Positions 1 to 7,342 of a DNA stretch of 64,000 bases are shown piece by piece. The stretch comes from Halorussus salinisoli (GTDB taxonomy: Archaea > Halobacteriota > Halobacteria > Halobacteriales > Haladaptataceae): NCBI GenBank assembly GCA_005239435.1, contig SZNP01000005.1:248001-312000 (forward strand), given 5' to 3'. Each line of letters begins with the position of its first letter. Within the stretch, counting starts at the first letter, position 1. A program made the position numbers and the translations under genes. The notes beneath the pieces were generated by a model. That model was not told where the DNA came from. It worked only from the letters and a program-made list of their open reading frames with translations, and ran no database searches.

Positions 1-332
1 TCCTCGACGTTCTCGCGCTCGTCGCGCTCGTCGGCCGACGCCACCGTCTTGCGGCGGTGGACCTCGCGGGCGGCCTCGGCGACCGATTCGGCCAGCGAGA
101 GTTCGTCGCGGAGCGTCTCCCAGACGCCGTCGCCGTAGAGGTAGTACGCCTCCTCGTCGCGCCAACCGAAGTTGTGCTGGGAGGAGTACTCGTACTCCTC
201 GTCGTTGCTGTCCCGGCTTATCGCGCTCTGAACTCGGGAGAGTGCGTCGTCGAGGGTGTCCTCGTCCACCGCGTACTCGTCGGCGACTGCCGCGATTCGG
301 TCCCGAGAGAACGGGTGCTGAGCGTCGCTCAT
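1..332 (-). CDS. Hypothetical acidic protein, partial (C-terminus outside window)
   Basis: The reading frame begins at the ATG complementary to 330-332 and runs off the left edge without a stop, giving about 110 residues. The product starts MSDAQHPFSRDRIAAVADEY and is hydrophilic and highly acidic, with an Asp/Glu/Tyr-rich stretch and a basic helix (VHRRK) later. No signal peptide or membrane segment is seen. The base composition and codon pattern match haloarchaeal coding sequence. I do not recognise the family. Confidence 0.6.
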   Translation of the reverse strand, partial: MSDAQHPFSRDRIAAVADEYAVDEDTLDDALSRVQSAISRDSNDEEYEYSSQHNFGWRDEEAYYLYGDGVWETLRDELSLAESVAEAAREVHRRKTVASADERDERENVE

Positions 333-387
333 GAGTGTCCGGCGTACTACGACGGACGGGTTTAGAGGTTTAACGGCACGCCGCGTT

Positions 388-1695
388 TCACTCCGACTCG
401 GGTTCGTCCGTTTCCAATCGCTCGGCCAGCGACCGGGACACCCCCGAGAGGTACGCGCCACCCCAGATAGCGACCACGACGGCCCCGAACAGGTCGAACA
501 CGAGGTCGGTCATCGTGTTGGCGAGGCTGACCTGTGCGAGGACGCTCCTGGTTCCACTCCACGACGCCAACCCGTCCAGGGCGAACTCCAGTATCTCCCA
601 GAGGACGCCGAACGCGAGTGTGAAGACGAGGATGAACGCGGCGACGAACTTCCGGGGGAGGAACACGTCGGCGTCGTGTACGTCAAACGCCCGGACCGTG
701 GCGTACCCGGTGGCCGCGACCAGCGACGACGAGAGCGTGTGAGTGAGGTTGTCCCAGAGTCCGATGGCCCCGTAGAGACCGAACGACCCGAGGGCGTGGA
801 GGAACACCGGAATCACTATCCAGAGCGTGAGTCGGGCGTCGATTGGCAGTCCGTAGTCGCGTTCGAGCAGGCCGGGGAGTTCCATCACCGCGAGCGCGAC
901 GACGGTGTTGACGACGACTCCGACGCGCCGCTGGTAGAGACCCACCGCGAGAATCACGACCAGCGCGAGTTGAAGCGTCCGGACGACTTGCTTCCGACGG
1001 CGGTCGGACAGCTGCAGCCACCCGTCGGACTCCGGTCGCGCGTCGGCCTGCGAGGATTCGACCGCAGAGTCTGGCCGGGACGGTTCGACCGCCGACTCAC
1101 GCGAGCGGTCGGCGGTCCGGAAGCCGAGTCGCTCGCGGTCCACCCGCCGGAAGTACGCTGCGAAGGCGACGCCCGCGACGATTCCGACGCCCGTCGCGGC
1201 GGTCAGCGACCACATCACCTCGGAGAGTCCCCGGAGGCGTTGCGTCCCGAGCACGAGGTCCGCGACCCACTGGACGACCGCCCACGCGCCCGCGGCGGCC
1301 ATCGTCGTCGTGACGACGAAGACGACGGCGAACCCCGGTGACATCTCGACGGAGGTGAAGGCGTCGAACTCCACCGCGATAGCCAGCGCCAGCGAGGGGA
1401 CGACGAGGAACGTCGCGACCGACCGCGGCAGAAGCAGGTCGAACGACTCGAGCGCGTAGGGGGCCGCGACGAACAGCGACACCTCCCACGGGAGCGTCGC
1501 GGTCCAGCGTCGGTAGGCGACGGCCGGAACCAACGCGACCGCGATCGCCGAAAGACCGAGTCCGGCCCAGAGAACGTCGCCGTCGCTCGCGCTGAACCCT
1601 GCGGCAGCACCGATGCAAGCGACCAGCGCCCACGCGGCGACCGCGTTCTGCCGCCGAGCGACGATTCCGTTTGCGGTTTTCGTTCCTCCAGACAC
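388..1695 (-). CDS. Polytopic membrane protein, YjdF/DUF2238-like
   Basis: This 435-residue protein has about ten hydrophobic segments. An N-terminal half of about six segments is followed by a hydrophilic Asp/Glu/Ser linker near residues 195-225 and a C-terminal half. The C-terminal half contains a pattern typical of YjdF/DUF2238 membrane proteins: FLHALGSFGLYG, then WDNLTHTLSSS, then LWEILEFALD, then NTMTDLVFDLFGA. That resemblance is from memory of the family and not from a search. The function is unknown. The start is the ATG at 1695, and no promoter-proximal partner gene is evident because the next gene upstream is divergent. Confidence 0.7.
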   Translation of the reverse strand: MSGGTKTANGIVARRQNAVAAWALVACIGAAAGFSASDGDVLWAGLGLSAIAVALVPAVAYRRWTATLPWEVSLFVAAPYALESFDLLLPRSVATFLVVPSLALAIAVEFDAFTSVEMSPGFAVVFVVTTTMAAAGAWAVVQWVADLVLGTQRLRGLSEVMWSLTAATGVGIVAGVAFAAYFRRVDRERLGFRTADRSRESAVEPSRPDSAVESSQADARPESDGWLQLSDRRRKQVVRTLQLALVVILAVGLYQRRVGVVVNTVVALAVMELPGLLERDYGLPIDARLTLWIVIPVFLHALGSFGLYGAIGLWDNLTHTLSSSLVAATGYATVRAFDVHDADVFLPRKFVAAFILVFTLAFGVLWEILEFALDGLASWSGTRSVLAQVSLANTMTDLVFDLFGAVVVAIWGGAYLSGVSRSLAERLETDEPESE

Positions 1696-1957
1696 CGCCT
1701 CGACTACGGGGAGCGGACCTAAAAACGTGAAGCGTCGGGGCGTTTTAGCCGACGGTTACTACGCAGCGTCGGCCAAATCCGTCCCGTTCAAGATAGTGAA
1801 ACGTTTGAACGATTCGTGAACTGTCCGCGAATCCCGGGATTTCGTCTTCAAACCCGTATTGTTCCGTCCCGCAACTATTCAAACTCGTGAAACGTCGTTC
1901 AACCGAGTTACCACTTGATGGGCCTGTACTCCGAGGTACTAATCGGGGGAACCTCAA

Positions 1958-2158
1958 ATGGCAACACAAAGTTCAGCGTTCTCGGAGACTGTCGAGATTT
2001 GTGACGCGTGTGGCGAGTCGACGCCTCACGACGTAACTATCGAGATTCAAACCGAGAGCAAGAAATCGGAGAACACCGAGTTCTCCCGCGAACCGTATCG
2101 CGTCGCCGAATGCCTGGAGTGCGGGGAGACGACGAACAAGCGGATGAACAACGCCTAA
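1958..2158 (+). CDS. Small zinc-ribbon protein
   Basis: A 66-residue protein with two CxxC knuckles (CDAC near residues 15-18 and CLEC near 52-55) separated by a basic, Ser/Glu-rich segment. This is the layout of the many stand-alone haloarchaeal zinc beta-ribbon proteins. A TATA-like stretch is not obvious, but the ATG at 1958 is the only good start. It converges on the recombinase-like gene, and a T-rich tract at about 2163-2168 may terminate transcription. The specific role is unknown. Confidence 0.75.
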   Translation: MATQSSAFSETVEICDACGESTPHDVTIEIQTESKKSENTEFSREPYRVAECLECGETTNKRMNNA

Positions 2159-2244
2159 CCCGGATTTTTGCGTCGTCGAGACGCTCCTTCTTCCGACCGT
2201 CGAGGCGTGACTACGCGCCGAATTTGAGTATAGCAGAAAGTAGT

Positions 2245-3507
2245 TTATGCACCCTCGAACGCGTCGGCGAGTTCCGACCGCATGAACTCCCGGCGAACCC
2301 GACGAGCGCGCTCGTCCGAGAGGTAGTTCGAGAGCACGACGCGCGGGTCGTCGCTACCCTGTTCGGCCGCGATGTCCTCCAACCCCTCCAGCACGCCTTC
2401 GAGGACCGAGGTGTAGGTGTCGTACCAGTATCGGCGACAGAGTTGGGGACTCGGGCGCTCGCCGTCGATCTCGTCGGGCAAGTCCGCGCGCTCGGCCAGT
2501 TCGCGGAACCACGACCAGACGGTTTCCCGGGTCGCGTGAGGGGCCGCGCCCTGCTCGGAGGGGAAGAGGTGTCCCGACCAGTCGTCGCGGTCGGCGAGTT
2601 GTTCGAGTCGGGCGTCGAGCGCGTCGAGACCGTAGACGAGGTTGACCTCGCCCGGCCCGTTTTTCCGTTCCTCGAACGTGACGTAAGGGGCTTCGTCCTC
2701 GCCCACGTCACGGACGAACTGGGAGGCGTGCAGGGCGGCGACCTCGTTCGCTCGGAGACCCCAGGCCGCGAGGGCGACGACCAGCAGGCGCTCGCGCGGC
2801 GACTCGGCCGCTCGGACGAGCGCGCGCACGTGAACGTGTGAGAGCGTGGACGGGTCGGACTCCGCGACCTGCCACTTGAACTCGTCGTGGAGACCGGTCG
2901 CGGGGTTGACCGCCGCGAGGCGGCGTCCCACGAGATGCTGATACCACTCGTCCACGACGCCTCGAACGCGGATCTTGGTTCTGGCGCTGTACTCCCGGGC
3001 GTTTATCCAATCGAACGCCGCGTAGCAGGCGTGAACCGCCTCGTGAGTCGGGGTTTCGGAGTCCCGAGCGACCGGCGAGAGCAGGTCGTCGGTGTCGTTG
3101 GCCGCCCGGTAGGCGCGGACGTAGAGGTTCAGTCGGCGGCGCTTGGTTTCGATGGTCGATTCGCGGAGCGCGTGGCGGCTCCGACGCCGGTCGAGAAACG
3201 TCTGCAGGGCGTCGCGGGTGTCTGGGTCGTTCGTCGCCCAGTCGTACGCCTCGCCGTCGCCGAGGTCGAGGTCTTCGCGCCAGAAGTCGCCGAAAGAGCG
3301 GTCGTGGTGTCGCCGGAGCGCGGCGAGAAACGCCCGAAGGCCTTCGTCGCGGAACCACTGATGGGTCGGACGATGGGTTTCGGGGTCGCGGCCCTCGGCT
3401 TCGAGGCGAGGAGCGACGACTTCCCAGTAGAGGTCGCGGAAGTCGTCCAGCGAGCAGGTCGTCCAGCGAACGTCGCCGAACGGGTCGGTCGTGACGGCGT
3501 CCGTCAT
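2245..3507 (-). CDS. Tyrosine recombinase/integrase-like protein
   Basis: This 420-residue protein has an N-terminal helical SAM-like region (about 90-200) followed by a recombinase-type catalytic region. GLRANEVAAL supplies the box I arginine (R252) and ERKNGPGEV a candidate catalytic lysine (K282). A box II-like segment QLCRRYWYDTY provides R358/R359, and VVLSNYLSDE provides a candidate nucleophile Y395. The usual box II histidine is not visible (Q or C instead), so activity is uncertain. No att-like duplications or phage genes lie nearby, so this may be a chromosomal Xer-like protein and not part of an integrated element. Confidence 0.65.
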   Translation of the reverse strand: MTDAVTTDPFGDVRWTTCSLDDFRDLYWEVVAPRLEAEGRDPETHRPTHQWFRDEGLRAFLAALRRHHDRSFGDFWREDLDLGDGEAYDWATNDPDTRDALQTFLDRRRSRHALRESTIETKRRRLNLYVRAYRAANDTDDLLSPVARDSETPTHEAVHACYAAFDWINAREYSARTKIRVRGVVDEWYQHLVGRRLAAVNPATGLHDEFKWQVAESDPSTLSHVHVRALVRAAESPRERLLVVALAAWGLRANEVAALHASQFVRDVGEDEAPYVTFEERKNGPGEVNLVYGLDALDARLEQLADRDDWSGHLFPSEQGAAPHATRETVWSWFRELAERADLPDEIDGERPSPQLCRRYWYDTYTSVLEGVLEGLEDIAAEQGSDDPRVVLSNYLSDERARRVRREFMRSELADAFEGA

Positions 3508-3888
3508 GCTCGTGGGGAGTCCACGTGGGTCCCTCGGTTTTTGCCTGCTTCGCCGGCAAGAAGCCGGTTCGCTCCTCCGGTCCGCGATTTCAAGCCAGCC
3601 ATACTCTCCACTCTCGACACTCGTATCTTATTTCTTATGGTATCGTGGAGATAACGGTCCGGTGTGGACTGTTAGACCCACGCCTCTCGCGGCAGAATCC
3701 GGAGTGAAACACATATATTGTATCCCGCTATATCAAAAATGACGGTCGAGGTCCGTCTCGAACAGGGAGCCACCGGAGGTTAATCGGGATATCGGTCTTC
3801 CTCGATTCCGGCGTGACGCGCCGGTATTACGTCGGAGCCGAACATGTACCGGATAATCTCCATGTCGGCCCACCGACAATCGGGCTTC
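3508..3888 (+). promoter_or_regulatory. Divergent intergenic region before coxA
   Basis: No convincing gene is present. It holds AT-rich stretches near 3711-3740 (catatattg and ctatatcaaaaatg) that could be TATA elements for either strand. They lie about 150-175 nt upstream of the chosen coxA start, so any coxA transcript starting there would have a long leader. A 14-codon ORF at 3739 is too short to credit. Confidence 0.35.
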
Positions 3889-5679
3889 ATGGCAACGTTC
3901 CAATCGACCCTGTCGATACTGATGGGTCTGCTCCTGCTCGGCGTCGGGTGGTGGCTCACGCGGATGGAGGACTGGCGGTCCTACGCTCCGACCGCTGGCG
4001 GGTCGACGGCCCCGGAGTCGGGTCGCGGGACCGCGGAGAAACCGTCCGGTGTCGTTCGATGGCTGACCACGGTCGACCACAAGGACATCGGCCTCCTCTA
4101 CGGCGTCTTCGCCCTCGTGTCGTTCGCGTGGGGCGGCGTCGCGGTCCTGCTGATGCGGACCGAACTGGTCACGCCGCCGGTGGACCTGCTCGGGGCGAAC
4201 TTCTACAACGCCCTGATGACCACCCACGGCATCACGATGCTGTTCCTGTTCGGGACGCCGATTCTGGCGTCGATATCGAACTACCTCATCCCGTTGCTCA
4301 TCGGTGCGGACGACATGGCGTTTCCCCGCATCAACGCCATCGCGTTCTGGCTGTTGCCCGCATCGGCGGTGTTGATCTGGAGCGGTATCCTGCTCGAGCC
4401 GTTCGTCGGCGAGGTCTCGGGAGCCCAGACCGCGTGGACGCTATATCCGCCACTGTCGGTCGAACAGACGAACCCCGGCGTGGACATGATGTTGCTCGGT
4501 CTCCACCTCTCGGGAGTCTCGGCGACCATGGGTGCTATCAACTTCATCGCCACCATCTTCGCCGAGCGCGGAGAGGACGTGACGTGGGCGAATCTCGACC
4601 TGTTCTCGTGGACCGTGCTGGTTCAGTCGGGTCAGATTCTGTTCTCGTTTCCCCTGCTGGGGAGCGCGCTCGTGATGCTCCTGCTCGACCGCAACTTCGG
4701 CACCTCCTTCTTCGCGGCCGAGGGCGGCGGTCCCATGCTGTGGCAACATCTGTTCTGGTTCTTCGGCCATCCCGAAGTGTACATCCTCGTGTTGCCCCCG
4801 ATGGGTCTCGTCAGCCTCATCCTGCCGCGGTTCTCGGGCCGGAAACTGTTCGGCTTCAAGTTCGTCGTCTACTCGACGCTGGCGCTCGGCGTCCTCTCGT
4901 TCGGCGTCTGGGCCCACCACATGTTCGCCACGGGGATGGACCCCCGACTCCGGGCGTCGTTCATGGCCGTCTCTATCGCAATTGCGCTCCCGAGCGCGGT
5001 CAAGACGTTCAACTGGATAACGACGATGTGGAACGGCCGGGTTCGACTGACTGCGCCGATGCTGTTCTGCGTCGGGTTCGTCGCCAACTTCATCGTCGGC
5101 GGCGTCACCGGCGTCTTCGAGGCGGCGATTCCAGTCGATCTCGTGCTCCACGACACCTACCACGTGGTCGCGCACTTCCACTACGTCATCATGGGCGGAA
5201 TCGCGTTCGCGGTCTTCGCCGGGGTGTACTACTGGTTCCCGCTCTACACCGGCCGATGGTACCAGAAGACGCTGGCCAAGTGGCACTTCTGGCTCTCGAT
5301 GGTCGGCACCAACCTCACCTTCTTCCCGATGATTCTGCTCGGGTACGGCGGGATGCCTCGCCGATACGCGGGCTACGACCTGTCGGTCGGTCCGACGGCC
5401 TACTTCGCGGACCTCCACCAACTGGCGACTATCGGCGTCTACGTCCTCGCGCTCGGCCAACTCGTCTTCGTCTACAACCTGCTGGTCTCGTGGCTCGAAG
5501 GCCCCGCAGTCGAGGACGGCGACCCGTGGGACCTCGCCGAAGACGGCCTCCAGACCCACGAGTGGGCGTGGTTCGAGCGCAAGCGCGAAACCGCCCTCGC
5601 CGACGGCGGCGAGGGAACCGACGACTCGCGAACCACCTCGGAGAGCCGTCCCGACGACCACGCGACGGACCCCGACTGA
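3889..5679 (+). CDS. coxA: Cytochrome c oxidase-type heme-copper oxidase subunit I
   Basis: This is the catalytic subunit of a membrane heme-copper terminal oxidase, reducing O2 and pumping protons. The 596-residue protein carries the family hallmarks: a histidine ligand in TTHGITMLF, the Cu/Tyr crosslink segment FGHPEVYI, WAHHMF, and the tandem heme ligands in VVAHFHYV. The chosen ATG at 3889 gives MATFQ, because this start aligns with the N-terminus of the second CoxA (31959-33725) and of the 145-residue protein at 11627-12064. All three have one extra membrane helix ending in RMEDWR-Y or RIENWRSY. An upstream ATG at 3844 is possible. The gene stands 0.9 kb from the coxB-coxAC-coxD operon. 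Confidence 0.95.
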   Translation: MATFQSTLSILMGLLLLGVGWWLTRMEDWRSYAPTAGGSTAPESGRGTAEKPSGVVRWLTTVDHKDIGLLYGVFALVSFAWGGVAVLLMRTELVTPPVDLLGANFYNALMTTHGITMLFLFGTPILASISNYLIPLLIGADDMAFPRINAIAFWLLPASAVLIWSGILLEPFVGEVSGAQTAWTLYPPLSVEQTNPGVDMMLLGLHLSGVSATMGAINFIATIFAERGEDVTWANLDLFSWTVLVQSGQILFSFPLLGSALVMLLLDRNFGTSFFAAEGGGPMLWQHLFWFFGHPEVYILVLPPMGLVSLILPRFSGRKLFGFKFVVYSTLALGVLSFGVWAHHMFATGMDPRLRASFMAVSIAIALPSAVKTFNWITTMWNGRVRLTAPMLFCVGFVANFIVGGVTGVFEAAIPVDLVLHDTYHVVAHFHYVIMGGIAFAVFAGVYYWFPLYTGRWYQKTLAKWHFWLSMVGTNLTFFPMILLGYGGMPRRYAGYDLSVGPTAYFADLHQLATIGVYVLALGQLVFVYNLLVSWLEGPAVEDGDPWDLAEDGLQTHEWAWFERKRETALADGGEGTDDSRTTSESRPDDHATDPD

Positions 5680-5687
5680 GTGGCAGA

Positions 5688-5843
5688 CTATTCGGTCTTC
5701 ACGGTTCGGGTAGTGCTTCTGAAGACGTGTCCGAGGAAGAAACCGAAAATCGAAGCCAGAACCGCGACTGGCGGTCCGCCCACGGTGTATCCAACTGCCA
5801 GTCCAAGCACGGCGAAGAGTAGTCTGGCGTACTCACTGACCAT
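5688..5843 (-). CDS. Two-helix membrane miniprotein
   Basis: A 51-residue ORF starting MVSEYARLLFAVLGLAVGYT with two hydrophobic segments (about 6-20 and 26-40) and a basic-to-acidic C-terminal tail. It ends 8 bp from the coxA stop and lies tail-to-tail with it, with the DUF6789 gene upstream on the same strand. Length and hydrophobic pattern suggest a real membrane miniprotein linked to the oxidase locus, but it is below the usual ORF cut-off and unrecognised. Confidence 0.55.
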   Translation of the reverse strand: MVSEYARLLFAVLGLAVGYTVGGPPVAVLASIFGFFLGHVFRSTTRTVKTE

Positions 5844-5908
5844 GCCCGTCGAACGGACTCCACCCCCGGAAAGATTCCGACGAAAGTCTTCGGGTCGGTG
5901 GAGGCGAC

Positions 5909-6439
5909 CTAGACCAGCGTATCCGGCCGGTTCCCGAGGTAGTCGAACACCGCACCGAGCGTGAATCCGTACGAGAAGTGGGCACCCAGCGTGAGCACCA
6001 GATAGAGTATCATCGCCAGGCCAGTGTAGCCGTCGTAGAAGGCGGGCGCGAACCCGGTCCAGAGGACGAAACCGAACGGAAGACCCTTGATGGCGTACTT
6101 GTCGCCCGGCAGGTACGACCCGATGGACGCGAACAGGAGCGGCCACATCACCATCCCGGTCAACAGGAACAGGATGTAGCCCACTGCCGCGGGGTTCCGC
6201 TCGAACAGGACGTTGAGACCGGTGAGTTCGGCCAGAGTGGCGAACTCGTTGATGTCGAACGCACCGAGCGAGGCCGCGATGAGCAGGCCCACCGTCAGCG
6301 ACCCGGTTCCGACGAGTCCACCCACGGCCCCGATGAGTCCGTCGGTCACGATACCCCAGAGGTGGTCGAAGTCCGGTTCCGCACCGTCGGTTACGTCGTC
6401 GGGAAACTCGGTCGTAACTTCTGATTCGTCCCCATCCAT
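5909..6439 (-). CDS. DUF6789-like membrane protein of the oxidase locus
   Basis: A 176-residue protein with an acidic N-terminus and four to five membrane segments: near GLIGAVGGLVGTG, YILFLLTGMVMWPLLFAS, GFVLWTGFAPAFY and LVLTLGAHFSYG. The arrangement resembles the haloarchaeal DUF6789 family often found near cytochrome oxidase genes (family name from memory). I chose the ATG at 6439 (MDGDES), although an in-frame ATG at 6454 exists. It is divergent from coxB, so the 96 bp between them must hold both promoters. Function is unknown, and assembly or quinone/oxidase partnership is speculation. Confidence 0.7.
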   Translation of the reverse strand: MDGDESEVTTEFPDDVTDGAEPDFDHLWGIVTDGLIGAVGGLVGTGSLTVGLLIAASLGAFDINEFATLAELTGLNVLFERNPAAVGYILFLLTGMVMWPLLFASIGSYLPGDKYAIKGLPFGFVLWTGFAPAFYDGYTGLAMILYLVLTLGAHFSYGFTLGAVFDYLGNRPDTLV

Positions 6440-6506
6440 GTGTATCGATACCACCCCTCAAGCAAAAAGCGTTCTCCCTCCATCACGTAAATTTGTGGGA
6501 AACCGA

Positions 6507-6516
6507 TAAGTATACG
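6507..6516 (+). promoter_or_regulatory. TATA-like box of the coxB operon
   Basis: An ataagtatac stretch lies about 25 nt before the ATG at 6536. This is the spacing expected for an archaeal leaderless transcript. It favours ATG 6536 over the in-frame GTG at 6521 as the coxB start. Confidence 0.55.
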
Positions 6517-6535
6517 AAGCGTGTTATCAACCAAC

Positions 6536-7342
6536 ATGATTCCGTCGGCCGGAGAGCTACCCCACCTCGTCGGTGAGATCGTCCCGGCGCAGTCCGGGAT
6601 CGTACCGAAGGGAACGCGAGTAGAGGTGTTCCAGCAGATATTCACGGTGTTTCTGGCGCTGGGAACGCTGGTCGGCGTCGTGGTCGTCGGTTACATGGTG
6701 TACAACGCCTACAAGTACCGAGACGGCGACGGTCGGGCGCCCGACGACGACGCGCCCGGCCTCGGTGAACTCCCCACGGGCGGTGGTGGCGGTCGAAAAC
6801 TGTTCCTCTCGTTCGGATTGAGCACCATAATCGTGGTCTCGCTCATCGTCTGGACCTACGGGACGCTACTGTACGTCGAGGAGAACCCGCCCGGCGAAGC
6901 AGAGGGCGAGGAGAGCCTCGAAGTCGAAGTCGTCGGCTTCCGGTTCGGATGGGAGTTCGTCTACCCCAACGGCCACACCGCCAACACGCTGCGAGTTCCG
7001 CGAAACGAGTCGGTCCACCTCAGCGTGACCTCGGACGACGTGTTCCACACCTTCGGGGTTCCCGACTTACGGGTGAAGACGGACGCGATTCCGGGCCAGC
7101 AGACCGACACGTGGTTCGTCGCCAGCGAGACGGGGACCTACGAAGCCAGATGCTTCGAGCTCTGCGGCGCGGGCCACTCCTACATGACCGCGGAGGTAGT
7201 GGTCATGGAACCAGACGAGTACGAATCGTGGTACGCCAACACGACGAGTTCGAACAGTTCCGCGTCGGACGGTTCGGTGTCGAATAGTTCTGCATTCGTC
7301 GGGCCCTCGGGCGCGACGAGCGCGCACGGGGTGGCAACATGA
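6536..7342 (+). CDS. coxB: Cytochrome c oxidase subunit II (CuA)
   Basis: This subunit accepts electrons from a soluble or halocyanin-type donor through a dinuclear CuA centre. The 268-residue protein has two N-terminal membrane helices (about 35-60 and 90-115) joined by a Gly-rich linker. An external cupredoxin domain follows. The CuA ligands are visible: the histidine in VFHTFGVPD, then CFELCGAGHSYM with two cysteines, a backbone Glu, the His and the Met. The C-terminus is a Ser/Asn-rich, presumably glycosylated tail. The stop overlaps the next start (ATGA), so translation is coupled to coxAC. Confidence 0.95.
   Translation: MIPSAGELPHLVGEIVPAQSGIVPKGTRVEVFQQIFTVFLALGTLVGVVVVGYMVYNAYKYRDGDGRAPDDDAPGLGELPTGGGGGRKLFLSFGLSTIIVVSLIVWTYGTLLYVEENPPGEAEGEESLEVEVVGFRFGWEFVYPNGHTANTLRVPRNESVHLSVTSDDVFHTFGVPDLRVKTDAIPGQQTDTWFVASETGTYEARCFELCGAGHSYMTAEVVVMEPDEYESWYANTTSSNSSASDGSVSNSSAFVGPSGATSAHGVAT

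Noticed and set aside
331..1341. 336-codon plus-strand ORF opposite the first membrane protein
   Set aside because: Highly charged shadow frame. The minus-strand frame encodes coherent membrane helices.
1666..1685. CGTTTGCGGTTTTCG-like string near the first membrane protein start
   Set aside because: Only two hexamer-like units with an 8-bp offset, inside a coding N-terminus. It does not show the 6-bp period of the true arrays.
1790..1905. Repeated gtgaaacgt...gttcaa motifs upstream of the zinc-ribbon gene
   Set aside because: Two weak matches without clear symmetry or promoter position, not enough to call an operator. They also differ from the CGNAAA arrays.
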